NCBI GenBank assembly: GCA_037975125.1
Contig: CM075852.1
Coordinates: forward strand, 10,127,300 to 10,191,299
Origin: Latrodectus hesperus
Lineage: Eukaryota; Arthropoda; Arachnida; Araneae; Theridiidae
Reading direction: 5' to 3'
DNA length: 64,000 bases
A program made the translations under genes and the position numbers. The notes beneath the pieces are model-generated. The model had not been told where the DNA came from and searched no databases. It was given only the letters and a program-made list of their open reading frames with translations. Below, in pieces: positions 40,932 to 61,608 of this stretch (the first letter of the stretch is position 1; each line of letters opens with the position of its first letter).

Positions 40932-43384
40932 ATCAGAATCAAAGTTTTGTGCAAGGTTGATATATGAATCATAAAAAATCTTTTTTCTAGATTATTGGAA
41001 ACAAAAAGAGAGGGAATAAGTAAATTTTGGAAAATCTTAATTAGAATAATTTTTAATATGGCGTTTTGTGTATGTTTTAAGAAGAAAGATTAAAGAGAGA
41101 GATATATATTATATTTACGCGCGTGCGATGAAAAATGCAATAATCATTTATTTTTCTATTCTTATATGTTCCTCCTTTTTAATTTTTTAATGAAAACTTA
41201 GATTGAAGCTAAGTGAAGAGGGTAAAAAATTAATTAATATTGATTACCTTTTTTCAGAAATAAAATATTCACAAAATATGAGAATATAACAAAAAAGTTA
41301 CCATGGAATACTTTTAAAAGATATCAGAAACATTCAAAACCATCTTTTATGATAGTGTTTAATTCATTGATTAGTTGTCATCAAAGATTTAAGGTATCAT
41401 GATTGATAATTATAAGTTGATATCTTCTAGGTACATCATCCCATTTAAAAATCTCAATATTATTCTTGAGTGATATTCTTATATTTTCAATGATATCTTG
41501 TTGTAAAAATTATTTACACGCATTGCACACAATTATTAATATTTTATATTTATATTAAATTTTACTTTTCTGAATTTCATTTTTTATTTCTTTAATATTT
41601 CTAATTTTAAGATATATGTTTTCGAAATAGTTCAACCTGCTGTACTATATTAATAAATTATGTTCTATATTGGTATAAAATTTAAACTAAAAATATAATA
41701 ATTCTCTAAAATTACATTCTTTTTTAATATAACATCAAATTAATATCATTCCACATAGAGTCGAAAAATTAATATAAATTGATTTAAAAATGCTTATCAT
41801 CTTTGCAATACATTTTATAGTATTAAAAACAATAATAATGTTTTATAAAAAAATGAAAATTATTTATAACAATATTTGCTTTGTTTTGGTATTTTAATTT
41901 GCAGTTTTATATAATTAAATAAAGAAATGTCGCAAAAATATCTGGTATGTATTAGTGGCATCAAAATCGTAAAATATTAAATGCTTTCAAAATAACTAAA
42001 ATAAATTCAATTAATATTCGTTTAAAATATAGTGTTAATAAAATGTATGGCAAATTCTACGAGATTTATATCTTATATCATGTGTAAAAATATGTACGTA
42101 AGAGAGAAGAATTTTTATTCCCAATCTTATACATAGAATTTATCCATGAGAAAACAAGTTGAAAATTTCGCCAATCTCGTTGGAGAAAGACTTGAAAATG
42201 ATGGGCTTCCATAAACAATGATTCCAAATTGCCCACAAAATCACCGCCAATCAGGAAATCAAAAGGAAAACTTCAGTATGGACCATACGTGATACATAAC
42301 ATCTGTGAAATGTATTTTATGAGTCGTGAAAGTCCCGATAACACAGCCTTTATATTTCCTGCTGACTTTATATATCTCCCTTTTTTGCAATTTGTTCCTA
42401 TAAAATCTTTCTTTTCTTATAAGTGACAAATCGAAAAGAGTTCCTTTCACTCTTTTGTCTGAAAGAATCTTTTATTGGCTGTGCTCCAAATCTTCTCGGA
42501 ATAGAGGAAGAGGTTCAGTAAAGGCATAGGAGTGTGCAGCAATTTTTCACATACTATTAGCATTTTATGAGGCAGCCGACAAGTTACCTCGTACAAGCCA
42601 TTCTGAATCTTCTTCGTATCGTGTAGCGTTAGATTAGAGGAATGTCTCGGTTAGGTGGAAGATACGAAATTTAAAAGGAATAAATTTCCCGAACAATTTT
42701 TATCTTGTCAATACTTTTAAAGATAAATTATGACAGTAACTCAATGTTACGGAGAATCAAGTGGACGGGGTTTTATGAAAGCAGCAATATATTTCAAAAA
42801 TATATTCCCAGGTATTTTTTTAAGAAATGTTATCCTGTCAAGTTCAGTGCCACTTTTTAAGTATATTTTTTATTTTAAAATCAAAAAATTGAGTCTTACA
42901 TGACTTGAAATTATATTTAGTGACATTTGTTTTATTTTTTAAAATAGATTATGCTCATTTTTGATTATTTTGAGCACAATTTTTGATTGATTAATCATGA
43001 AAATATGCAAAGTATATAATTTGTTTTAAATAACATAAAAATTGAATACTTTATGAAACATATTTTATTAGAATATATTTAATAAATTAAAAAAACAATC
43101 TTGTGTTTTTCTTATTCAAAATTTTAAAAAGATCTATCTCATTTTAACTATTCATAATTATGTATATAATTATTGTTATATTTTGTAAATATAAAGACTT
43201 AATATATATGCAGGAAAATATTTTTCAAAAAATTCCAAATGTAAAATATTTTTCAAAAAATTCTAGGTATCTTTCACTACATATATTTTAGCTTTGAAGT
43301 TTATATATTTTCAATATGTATTTAAATAAACACCATTTTATATTCCACAAGAATATTTTATATTCTTTTAAGGAACACACATAG
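40932..43384. other. AT-rich spacer with a less-biased island
   Basis: AT-rich except about 42180-42660, where composition is more balanced and short inverted pairs occur, for example AAAGAG and CTCTTT near 42435-42455. No frame or known family was recognised. A near-identical stretch of about 20 bases repeats at 43215-43263. Confidence 0.45.
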
Positions 43385-43729
43385 CTTCCAGCAGAGAACT
43401 TGTCTTTGACTTTCTGGAAAAATTGCAGTTGGGAAAATAAAGATATCAGTCAAAAAATATATACTTATAAAAAAGAAAACTTACGGAATAACAAGAAAAG
43501 GAGAAGTAACGATAATTATTTAGGTTTGCTTAAAACTCTGTTTTATAAAAACAATAAAGCTTCACGTATAGATCAGCTAAAAACAAGTCGAATAAGGTGC
43601 AGAATGCTTAAAATTATCATTAATAACGCTATTAAATATCGAAATTATTATTTCTTTGAATCATGTCTCCAATGTGTTCCTGAATACTATATTCGGAAAT
43701 CAAAAAAACGTGTTCGTTGCAGTAGGTGA
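43385..43729 (+). CDS. Unrecognised basic open frame, possible exon
   Basis: An open stretch from 43385 to a TGA ending at 43729. A pyrimidine-poor AG acceptor-like site (TTCCAGCAG, ending 43394) lies near its start. There is no ATG at the beginning; the first in-frame Met is internal (MLKIIINNAIKY, at about 43604). The protein is Lys/Arg-rich with several Cys (SCLQC, RVRCSR) and ends RKSKKRVRCSR. I recognise no domain. It could be a terminal exon of a lineage-specific gene, but in AT-rich DNA a 345-bp open stretch may arise by chance. Not supported by neighbours. Confidence 0.15.
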   Translation, partial: LPAENLSLTFWKNCSWENKDISQKIYTYKKENLRNNKKRRSNDNYLGLLKTLFYKNNKASRIDQLKTSRIRCRMLKIIINNAIKYRNYYFFESCLQCVPEYYIRKSKKRVRCSR

Positions 43730-48200
<4,471 letters not shown>

Positions 48201-48213
48201 ACAAACATTTTCT

Positions 48214-48610
48214 GTTGTTGTTGCTGCTTTTGACACTTGGACAAATCAAGCTCGCTATGCCTTTGGCTGTACGAATTAAGTCAAAGAGAGCATGTTTCGT
48301 TTGGATCAGAGCACCACGAAGTTGAAAGTACGACTTTGCTCTTTTATAGGTGCCTCGTCATTTTGAACAACAGTCAGGTGACGAGGCCACACCTGAGCTG
48401 GCACCCTCCTCTCCATATCCACGCCACACCAGCGGAAGGACTTTGGACGTCACATATTAACGTGGACACGTCCCCAACCCATGGAGTTCCAGCAACCCAG
48501 TGAAGGAAAGTACACCGTGGTCACCCTCCCAACCACTGCCCGCGGCAAATGATGCTTCACTTTGCTGAGCTTACGGAAAGCGGCGTGAAGCTACTGAGCC
48601 ACTGGAGCTC
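48214..48610 (-). mobile_element. SINE with a different head but shared 3' domain, minus strand
   Basis: Exactly flanked by the 13-bp direct repeat ACAAACATTTTCT (48201-48213 and 48611-48623). On the minus strand it begins GAGCTCCAGTGGCTCAGTAG. This contains a perfect polymerase III A box (TGGCTCAGTAG, 48601-48591). I see no clear B box. The 5' two thirds are GC-rich and unlike the other SINEs. A 9-bp inverted repeat (GCCTCGTCA 48352-48360, TGACGAGGC 48379-48387) lies in the middle. From about 48350 down to 48214 the sequence matches the 3' part of the SINEs at 302 and 27528, including the CAACAACA tail. It is therefore a second family using the same tail, presumably for recognition by the same LINE. 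Confidence 0.88.
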
Positions 48611-48623
48611 ACAAACATTTTCT

Positions 48624-49480
48624 AAATAGTATAAGCAATAATATTATCATTAGTATTATTATTTTAAAATACATAGGTGGAAGAATAATATTCTGCATCC
48701 TAATAGAAGCTGGGACCACTACACACTGTACGAGTATTATGAAAGTTAAGTGTTACTGATAGATAGAACGTTTTCTTTTATGATACGAGTATACTTTCTA
48801 ATATCTTTGAAAAGTTCTTTATTAAGCCAATTAGCGCCGTAGGTATTTAAATGTCATTAAAACGCGGTATTAATGTATTACGATAAGTAATTCACATCAT
48901 GGGCTATTTGCATGATTAAGGTTTAAGGAGTGGAGAGTTCCTCATTCGATGGCAGTAGTTGTTGAGCAACAGGTGAGGGATGTCTTTCTTTTGCTTTTTG
49001 CATGCAATTCCATCAGACAGCTAGGAAGGGAATATGTCATTTCTTTTATCCCGATATACCAATAAGGTTCCACAATCTGTGAAAAGTCCTCAAACAAGGT
49101 AAAGATGCGGCATGTCTTCCACCATCATTCAACACCTTTCAGCTATTAAGTTATCCTTTGGGTGGAATTATGTAGTATTTCAGATTGTACTACAATTAGT
49201 TATATTTATGCCATGGAACAAAGGATTCTCAAATTATGTTTATTTTAAAATAATTATGAGTCACACGTTAGGAAATGTCATTCATGTCTAATGTTGGAAC
49301 AACGTTCTTCGTAGTGAAATACCTCTCATTCATGTCTAAGTCTTGATGAAAACCCTAAATGGGATGCTGCATTCCTACTTTTTATTACGAATCCTCTAGG
49401 ATTTGACCTTGAGAGATCTTCATGTTTCCTCCTTATGGACCCGTGAACATAGTTCCCTGCTTATGAAATTGCTCACTTGG
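48624..49480. other. Less AT-biased unique sequence, no gene recognised
   Basis: Composition is more balanced than the surroundings, especially 48900-49150 and 49260-49470. Stops occur in all frames and no motif is visible. It could be unique non-coding DNA or a very old repeat. Confidence 0.4.
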
Positions 49481-49813
49481 AAGTCAATACATGGTAAATA
49501 TGCAAGCGCTGAACATAAATTTTCAGTTACTATAGTACCTGTTATATAGTAATTCAGTTCATATTCATGGTAGAATAGTTACTTTTAATTTATTAATAAG
49601 ATCCACAGATAAAGTTTGAAATAAATTTCAATGTTCATGAAACATAAAAGTCAATACATGGTAAATATTCAAGTGCTGAGAATAAATTTTCAGTTATTAT
49701 GTATTGCCTGTTATATAATTCTGTTAACATTCATGGTACGATAGTTACATTTAATTTATGAAGATCCACTGATAATGTTTGAAACAAATTTCGAAGTTCA
49801 TGAAACACGAAAT
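49481..49813. repeat. Tandem duplication of a 167-bp unit
   Basis: Unit one (49481-49647) and unit two (49648-49813) both begin AAGTCAATACATGGTAAATA and end near TTCATGAAACA. They align throughout with substitutions and small indels, so the duplication is not recent. Confidence 0.92.
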
Positions 49814-52800
49814 AAAAAAATATATTTTTATGAAACAAACATTATGGATTGATATCACAGTGAATGGAACTGTTATATTTGAATTTTATGAACGAATTAA
49901 TATTTTTTTAGAAACTTTGCAAATTTAAGCAAGCTTCATAAAAAAGTATTTCAATTATATACCTTGTTTTACAAAAAATATAATACGACATCAAATTTAA
50001 TGTTATGTGTACTTATTTACAATGTAGCAAAAATATTATATTAAAAGGACTACTAATATTAATTTCTAGTAAAAATGAATTCAAAATGAACTGTACACAT
50101 CAATATTTAATTAAACAATACAAAAAGAAAATCTGAACACAAAAGTTCTCAGAATGCATATCCATATAATATTTAAACAAATCAATGAGATAATTCCGAA
50201 TTTGACCCCCTTTCTAATATATTGGAATTAGCTGCTAAATTATCTTGGTTGAATGAATAAAATTGTCTACATCCTATTATCTAAGTTGACTTGTCTAACT
50301 TTAATCTTAATATAGGTTTTCATTTTTAACTCCATGAAGAGTTAAATAAGTGAATGATTATTAAAGAAAAGGAAATGATGTTAATGATTCACTATATAAA
50401 TATAATATTTTTAAGAAAAAATACTTAAAAAGGTTTTTATTCACAAAAATTATACATTAATAAGGAATAAATATAGTAGAAAATATTATTATAAGAAAAT
50501 GAAATTCATTTATCATTCTATAAGCTATGCATTCATCAAGAATTAAGCGGTTTTAAAAATGTTAATAATAAGTAGCTATGCATGAAAAATTCCTGAATAA
50601 TTTTTTATTTATACTTTTATCTTTAATAATATCATTCTTTTAAGAAGCTGTTATAGTTAACGATGTTATTTTATATATTCTAATTTTGATATTTTTTGCA
50701 TGAAGCAAATAGAAATATTTCAGGAATCATCAGATTTTACTTTTACGACTACATTAAACCCCAATCTTAATTTCACTACAGTTTAACAACCGTAAATCAA
50801 CGTTGTTTAAAATTTTTGTAGGCAAAACATCAATGATGATATTTTGGATTTCCTCGTATCATCCCTTGCAATCCATAAACATAAATAAACTTTGTGGAAA
50901 ATACTTAAGTGGCCAAAAAAAATAAGCGTGTTCAAAAAAGACTATTTATGAATTTTCTGCTGTTAGGTTATTTTATAATGCCAAAATCAAAATATACTAT
51001 TTTTGATGCAACTTCATATTACAAGTTCAGTTACTATAATATAAAAAATCCATTTTATGAAACATATTCGGTTGAATTATATAACGAGTCTTAAAAACAC
51101 TTGATCTTAAATTAGAAATGCTATTCAAAATAATTGACAGAGCAACTCAAATAATAACGTTTACACACACACAATTAGCTGAAATCTATACACACTTATA
51201 TCATTTAATTTTTAAAAAGAAACACTGTGCATCCACAAGTATTTTGAAATACAGATTTAATTAAACTGCTTTCAACTTAAACCACTTCTAAGAGATCATT
51301 TCTATACATTTTTTTTAAATTTAAAGTACAAACTGAGCTAATTAAGCCTGCAATCAAGTCGTCACCCAAGATGCATGATTTGGCGACGTATAATGGCAAA
51401 TAATTAATTAATTTTTCCTTTTTCTGGGAAAGATCTTTCAGTGACACAATTGTAGATGGGAGTGCTTCGTTAATGAAGCGAAATCCTGGCTCGCCACTTC
51501 AGTTCGCTTAATTTAATGGAAGCGAAACTCTTGTGAATCGTGATGAACTCTATTTACAATCCCAGAAGTGAGCCAAAACTAGCTATAGAAAGAAAAAGCT
51601 TAGATTTCTCATGGGACGTATGTGTGAGTGGGATTACATATTAAATTACGTAATGCAGTGAAAATACCATAATTTTAGTGAATAATCGATTTGTAGTCAT
51701 GATGTCTTTTTAAGAATGTTACCAATATTTAAAAGAGAATATCTTATTTACTGTGGAAGAAAAAGCAGTGCAGAAATTGAGCTGGAAGACGGGGGAATAT
51801 TGAACCATATTAAGTAAAAACATATCATCCTAAAAAAGTAATTATTAACTATCTGGGGATCTCTTTTCGTAGTTCTTTAATAAAAGATAAACAGGTGAAG
51901 AAATTCATGCATGTTATAATTTAAAAAACATGAAACTTATTAAAATTTCCAGATGAAGCTGTGTTTTTTAATAATCTTCAAATACCACTTCATTAATGTT
52001 TTAATTCAAATCCAAGATGTTTGAATTATATTTAAATAGAAATATGCATGCAATATGGAAATAAAATTTTCCATTTAAAAATATTCATCAGAAGCAATTT
52101 AAATGTTTTTTTAAAAAAATTTTTCTTAGATTTATTTATACTGCATTAAAAGAGATAAACTAATTTATTTTTATATAATTTCATGTTCTTAAAATATACA
52201 TGTATTTTTGTTAAATAATGTCTTCCACACTGTAAGGACGAAGAGCTTCGAATAGTTATCTTGTTATACATTTGAATTCATGCAGTAGTAATGCAAGCTT
52301 ACAATATATGACCTCCTATCAGTTCCTTTGATTTTAATATTTTTTCTGCATTAGGATCGTTATTTAAAGCAAAATGTTAAAACTTGGATTTTTAATCATA
52401 GTGGATTGTATCAATTAAAGAGACAGAAAAAAGTTTTCTGAATAATTATTCAAATTCACATATTATGCATCCAACAGAAATTTAGTTTATAAACATTTTA
52501 CAACATTCACAGGAAATTTTATTATATCATAGATTTAAAGATTTGACTGAAATTTAAATTGTAGACTATATATTTTCAATACTGGGTAAATAAATCCTTA
52601 TTATTTAAAAATGTGTAATATATGTATATAATCTTGATTTAAAAAATAAATTATTTACTGAAATTTATGGTATTCTTTTAATACTTAACGAGATACTGAT
52701 ACCTCCCTGAAAGAGAACTATTGGCCACAATATGCCATTTTCTTATATGTTGATTTAAAAAAAATAATAAATTCCCAAACTTCAGAATTCAAAGTAGAAT

Positions 52801-53307
52801 TCAAAATATACTTGAGTAATTTATTAAAGGTTCTAGACTCTCTATTTCTAAATCTTCATAAGTAATATTAATGTTTTGAATCATGTGCTTAAATTTATTT
52901 TTAAATGATAAAAGGTAAATATATGTATGCAATATAAATATGATTTAAATTAGGTGCTCAAAGTTATTTTAAATGATAAAGGATATTTATGTAAGAGTAA
53001 GTGACAGGATACTTCATATGATACAAATCATCATAAAAGTTTGGAAAACAGAAAATCTCTTTTATAATATAATGAAAAACTTTACAAATTTAAATTTATC
53101 GATCTTGTTAAGAAATATTGTTTTCAGCAAAAATTGCTGCTGCCAATTCAATTTCTCAAATCAACACTTTTCAGTCCATTTAGTATTTTTTAAATGGACA
53201 GAAAACATGTTTACAATAAAATTTCATGTTTGTATTTTCTAAGCGGTTCATTAAAGTTGCAAAATTTTATTTATTTTTCATTTAAAATACTGGAATAATA
53301 AATTTCA
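49814..53307. other. AT-rich spacer
   Basis: Mostly AT-rich. A less-biased island at 51340-51650 contains the hairpins annotated separately. The frames 50909-51094 and 52973-53242 show no recognised motif. Confidence 0.5.
51464..51526. repeat. Overlapping hairpins with alternative pairing
   Basis: GCTTC (51464-51468) pairs with GAAGC (51475-51479). TTCGCTT (51503-51509) can pair either with AAGCGAA at 51476-51482 or with AAGCGAA at 51520-51526. All these short stems are perfect. Confidence 0.7.
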
Positions 53308-53415
53308 GTTTAAAATAAACTTACGTTTGTTGTATAAAAGTTTATTGTTTAAAATCAACTTGCGTTTGTTGTTTAAAAATATTTTGTTTAAAATAAACTT
53401 GCGATTATTTAAATA
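53308..53415. repeat. 39-bp tandem repeat, about 2.7 units
   Basis: Units starting GTTTAAAATAAACTT or GTTTAAAATCAACTT occur at 53308, 53347 and 53386, exactly 39 bp apart. Confidence 0.88.
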
Positions 53416-56280
53416 AAAAAGTACGAGGTAAAAAATTTGATAGAAAAACTCTTAATATGCGGAATAAAATTTGCTTTTATGATTCAAGCTATTTTGCTGA
53501 AATAAGAAATATACAAAATAAGAATAAAATTTTATTTAAAGTTCAGAGTAAGCAAACATTTTGGATAATTGAATATTTATTTAAGAGGAAAAAAAAAGAA
53601 ACTTTGGACCCAGACATGATATTTTAAATTCAATAAAAATTATTGTTTTTTGAAATAAAAACGATCAAATTTCCAATAGTTAACTATGTTTTTCCATTAC
53701 GTTTCCGACTACTTATTATGAATACATGATACGAAACGATGAAATATTGATTCAGCTCATGTGTTGCCTATTATACCAAATAAACTTACTCCCCCCCCCA
53801 CAATAAATATTTTAAGCTTCGATAGTCTACATTTGCTTCCTGAAATGAAGTTAGTATCTGGATTCCTTCGTATGAAACTATAAAATATATAAGATGAATT
53901 TTCTGTCTTTTCAAAGTAATTTTCAATTCGGTAAGCAGAAAAATGGTAAAATGTATCGGAATACATTTTATTATTAAAAGCGTATACTTGAATTCCATTT
54001 TGTATGTTCCAAGTGAAAGAGTTTTAATTTTAACCTAACTATCAGTTTGGAGAAATTTAATTTTAATTTAAGTATAAACATCTTAATTTAAATAAATATA
54101 ATTAACTTGTTTGAAGAAATTTAAATTTTGGATAGATACTAATAAAGCTATGTTTCTTTGAAAATTACTGGAATGAGTTATATATATACTACAGCATTAT
54201 AAATTTCTTATTTTGACATACATTTAACGGATATATTAGATTGATCATCAGAATTTTTTTTTACATTTTTATTAAAGTAAAATAAACTTTTAAAGACATT
54301 CATATTAAAATAATACAGTTTTTTCCAAATAGAAATGGTTAATATTTATAATGGGACTAAGAGTGTTCATATTGTACTTAATGCATTTTCTTAAGAATAG
54401 ATTATTTTTATGTTAAATTTATGCTTAAAAATTCTTATAATTCTGTAATAATATATATGAAATCCTTTCCTCCAAAGATATCTATAATAAGAATGAATAT
54501 TTTATCTAAATTATTACATTAATATATAATATATAGTGAATAAGAAACTAAACAGCAGAAATTATTCTAAAAATCATTTTTAAGAAATTTTGATTATTAG
54601 TTTAATGTTATCATACTTTTAAATAAATTCTGCCTGTTATTTTTATTTTTTCATAAATTATTTCGGGAAAATAAAATAAGTCTCTAATTTATGTTATAAA
54701 TTATTAAAATATTTACACTGAGTATTTTAATTATTGCGTATATAGATCTGCTTTACTTTAAATTTACTCAAACTTCCAGTTTTTCAGTATTTAACTCATA
54801 GCAGTTTCATTAAAAATTAAAAAAGTAATTAAAATTCATTAAATAATATTTTTAAAATCAAGATGTTCATTATTAGAGAAAAATTGATACATTAAATTAC
54901 AGGGCAATAATTGATATAAATACATGCAATTAGTCTAAAATGTAAAGATCTACAGGAAAACAAAAATATTTTCAAAATTTATGTTTAGGCTATCGAAATT
55001 GATTGTAACTTCTTTAAGTAAAAATATATAATGCTTTGTTGTGTGATTCACAGTTTTCAATGAGTGAAATAAATTTCCTGTCAGATATCAAAACACAAAC
55101 ATATTTACGATTTTAAAATCCTATGCTCTGATATTTTGGGTGCATTTACCACGATCGGCTAACTATCAATAATAATACGTTGCTGTGTCAAACGCAGAGA
55201 AATAATTCAAATGCTTGTATGCATTCGAGATTTATTCAATTCACGATAAAATATTTCTATAATGCACTTATAAATTAATACCCCTTTTAAACGGGCTTTT
55301 CTGAGGTATTTAAATTCATCTTATTATCAAACATCATTTCATATTATTATAAAATTAAAGCAAAGTCATTTAATGAATGAATGAATATGTACGATTATTT
55401 CCCGAGTACAGTGTTGAGATACAGTCATTATTCGTTTCTCGGGAAATAATTGTTTCTTAAGTGTATAAATTTTGATTAATTTTAACTAAATTTGCGTAAA
55501 TATTTCTGATTTTTAAAGCTGTATATATTACTAATTTGATAAAAATTGCTGTATCTTTAGTTGGAAGGTTTTGTTTTCATGAAGTGTCAGCGAATAGAAA
55601 ATTAAAAAATATTTTGTGTTTATAGTTTAATGCTTATTTTATGATGAAATTCTAGTAGCAAATTTTCAGCAATAATAATGATTTATTAATAGTTATCCAT
55701 AGTTATTTTATTTAATCACTATGACACGATTAATTATTCATTTTAGTAATTTTTAATAATGAAACCTAGGGGTTAGACAGTCATAGTTTACGTTTTAAAT
55801 ATTTTATGATTCATAATTATTTAAATGTATGGATATGCTTTGGTTAAGTTACTTTATTAGTATATAATTTAACAATGAATTCAAACGTATGAAGTCAGTT
55901 TATTATCAAAAAATTAGATGTTTACCAATAGTTTTTAGAATTTTTTTTCGATTATTAATACATTTATGAGTATCCTTTACACATGCTTGCCTTCTTTTGT
56001 ATAAATTTGCTACAATACTCTTTGTTGCGTTATCTCGGTACAGAAATTAACAATATAGAAGCATTGTATAACACAAAATGAATAGATTATATATTCATGT
56101 GTTGAAAATAATTAAAATATTACTTTTTACATTCAATTTCACGAAGTCTCAACTTCTTTGTAACTTTATATTATCTTCAACTAAAATTTGAATTCTTTTC
56201 ATAGTACAATTTACCAAATAATAATAATTTGGATATCATTCAAGGATATTATTCAAGTATGAGGTAAAAAGTATAATTTT
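53416..56280. other. AT-rich spacer
   Basis: No supportable gene. Contains a C10 homopolymer at about 53792-53801. Overlapping minus-strand frames at 53757-53998 have no recognised features. Confidence 0.5.
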
Positions 56281-56380
56281 ACATTTTTTATGCTTAATGA
56301 AATGAAGAATATTAAATTTGAAATTTTCTTCATTTCATTTATAAATTAAAATATACTTTATTTCATTAAGCATAAAATGT
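56281..56380. repeat. 100-bp snap-back inverted repeat
   Basis: The left arm 56281-56307 (contains TATGCTTAATGAAAT) pairs with the right arm 56356-56380, with one mismatch and a two-base indel. Nested inside it, AAATGAAGAA (56300-56309) is also perfectly complementary to TTCTTCATTT (56326-56335), an alternative shorter hairpin. Confidence 0.88.
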
Positions 56381-57791
56381 TTAAAATAACGTCGAGTAAA
56401 GACATGTAACTACATAATAAAGTAACATCAGAGAAAGATAATAGGATTTTAGAAAGCTTTCGAGTTAAAACTCAATGATAATGCGTCATAATTTAATACA
56501 ACATTTAGTGGTAAAATTGAAAACTAAGCCCACACACACACAATCTGTTTTCAAACTCTCCATCGCATGAGACTCGTAAAGCCATAACAATGCCCAGATT
56601 CCATCACTATCGAGGTCTTTAAATAGGATGAATATTCAAGACCCTTTCATTATTGTTATCCTCAATTATCATGAGTGTGTTTAACATTAAAATGTTCCTA
56701 TTCTGACATGTATATCAAACTGAATTACAAATAATGATAAAAAATAATGAATTGATGAAATCATTTTATTTTTATTAACTGCCAGTAAATAAATTTAGAA
56801 TTCTAAAATTTGATACATTTTTATAAATTAAAAGAGTTTTTTTTAAAATTATCCCACATATGTCTAATACCTATTTTTTGAATTGATGAAAATATTTCTA
56901 CAAAATTAAAAATAAGGAAAATTTACAATTAAAAGTATTTTTTGATTTATTGCTAAAATTTATATACTTTTTTTCGAATTCTTCGTTGTCTAATAATATT
57001 GATTTTAATTTAAAGGATAACAGCTTGTAACCAATGTTCTAAATACATTGTAATCTTTTGAAAAGATAAAATTAGCGTAAAATATAAACTTGTTTGATAA
57101 TAGTTACAAAACGATTAACCTAAAAGTTAATAGATCTTATAAAATAACTATTAATTTTTAATTTTAAAACCAACAATTGCTTTCAAATAATTTTAAGATA
57201 TATTTTGAATTTTAAATAAAACTTACATTTTATTGGTCTGTAAAAATATTTAATAATAGTTAACCAGTTAACAATAGAATATTGTTGGAAGACTGTTCTT
57301 AAAGGAATAACATAATGTAAAAAATACTTTTAAAAAAATAGCAATCTCATTCGCAGAAAACTAATTCTTACCTGTATTGCATATTCTCCTAGAAAACACT
57401 TTAAAACTACCAGTAAGACTTTTACTTGAAATTGGTACGCACTTGAGACATTTACATAAGTCATTAGAATGTATTCTAATTCATTCAAAATTGTTAAATG
57501 TTCAAAATAAGGTGTCAAGCCTTATTATCAAAACCATTAATAAAAAAAGCGTCAAATGTTCAAAAAAATTCTTCATAAATGTGATGCCTATAAATGCTTT
57601 TATTTTGTAAAATACTGAGGGCTTATGTGATTAAAGTTTATGAATTCTTTAAGATTCTGAGTTTCTTTAAATTATACATATCAGATTAAATTAAGAATTT
57701 TAAAATAATTTTTTGAATTATGTGATCAAAAGGTGAATCACTGGTTGAAAACTGCTATTCTGACGCTACTACTACAAAATATATCTTTAAT
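56381..57791. other. AT-rich spacer
   Basis: No motif recognised. The frame 57377-57610 and its antisense look like chance. Confidence 0.5.
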
Positions 57792-58133
57792 ATGGCAAAT
57801 GTAAATGGAAATGATTCGATAATGAATTCAGTATATTTTGAGCCAAACATAATAAGCGTAGATGGAAATAATTCAGCAATGAAGTCAGTACATTTTGAAT
57901 TGAGCATGGCAAACGTTGATGGAAGTAATTCAGCAATGAAGTCAGTACATTTTGAATCGACCATGGCAAACGTTGATGGAAGTAATTCAGCAATGAAGTC
58001 AGTACATTTTGAATCGAGCATGGCAAACGTTGATGGAAGTAATTCAGCAATGAAGTCAGTACATTTTGAATCGAGCATGGCAAACGTTGATGGAAGTAAT
58101 TCAGCAATGAAGTCAGTATAGTTTGAATTATAA
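57792..58133 (+). repeat. 57-bp minisatellite, six units, open as a 19-residue repeat
   Basis: Six head-to-tail 57-bp units start at 57792, 57849, 57906, 57963, 58020 and 58077. Because 57 is a multiple of three and the unit lacks stops, frames stay open on both strands. On the plus strand, ATG 57792 gives repeats of MANVDGSNSAMKSVHFESS, ending at a TAG created by substitution in unit six (58119-58121). Units three to six are nearly identical. Units one and two are diverged (MANVNGNDSIMNSVYFEPN; IISVDGNNSAMKSVHFELS). I do not recognise the peptide. A minisatellite is the simplest reading. A coding exon cannot be excluded. Confidence 0.85.

Positions 58134-61536
<3,403 letters not shown>

Positions 61537-61605
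<69 letters not shown>
61537..61605. repeat. (TA)n microsatellite abutting Penelope-like copy
   Basis: About 69 bp of TA ending exactly where the Penelope-like arm (GATAAAACATGAAG) begins. Confidence 0.97.

Positions 61606-61608
<3 letters not shown>

Noticed and set aside
53792..53801. C10 homopolymer as a functional site
   Set aside because: A single short homopolymer without context. Probably simple slippage.
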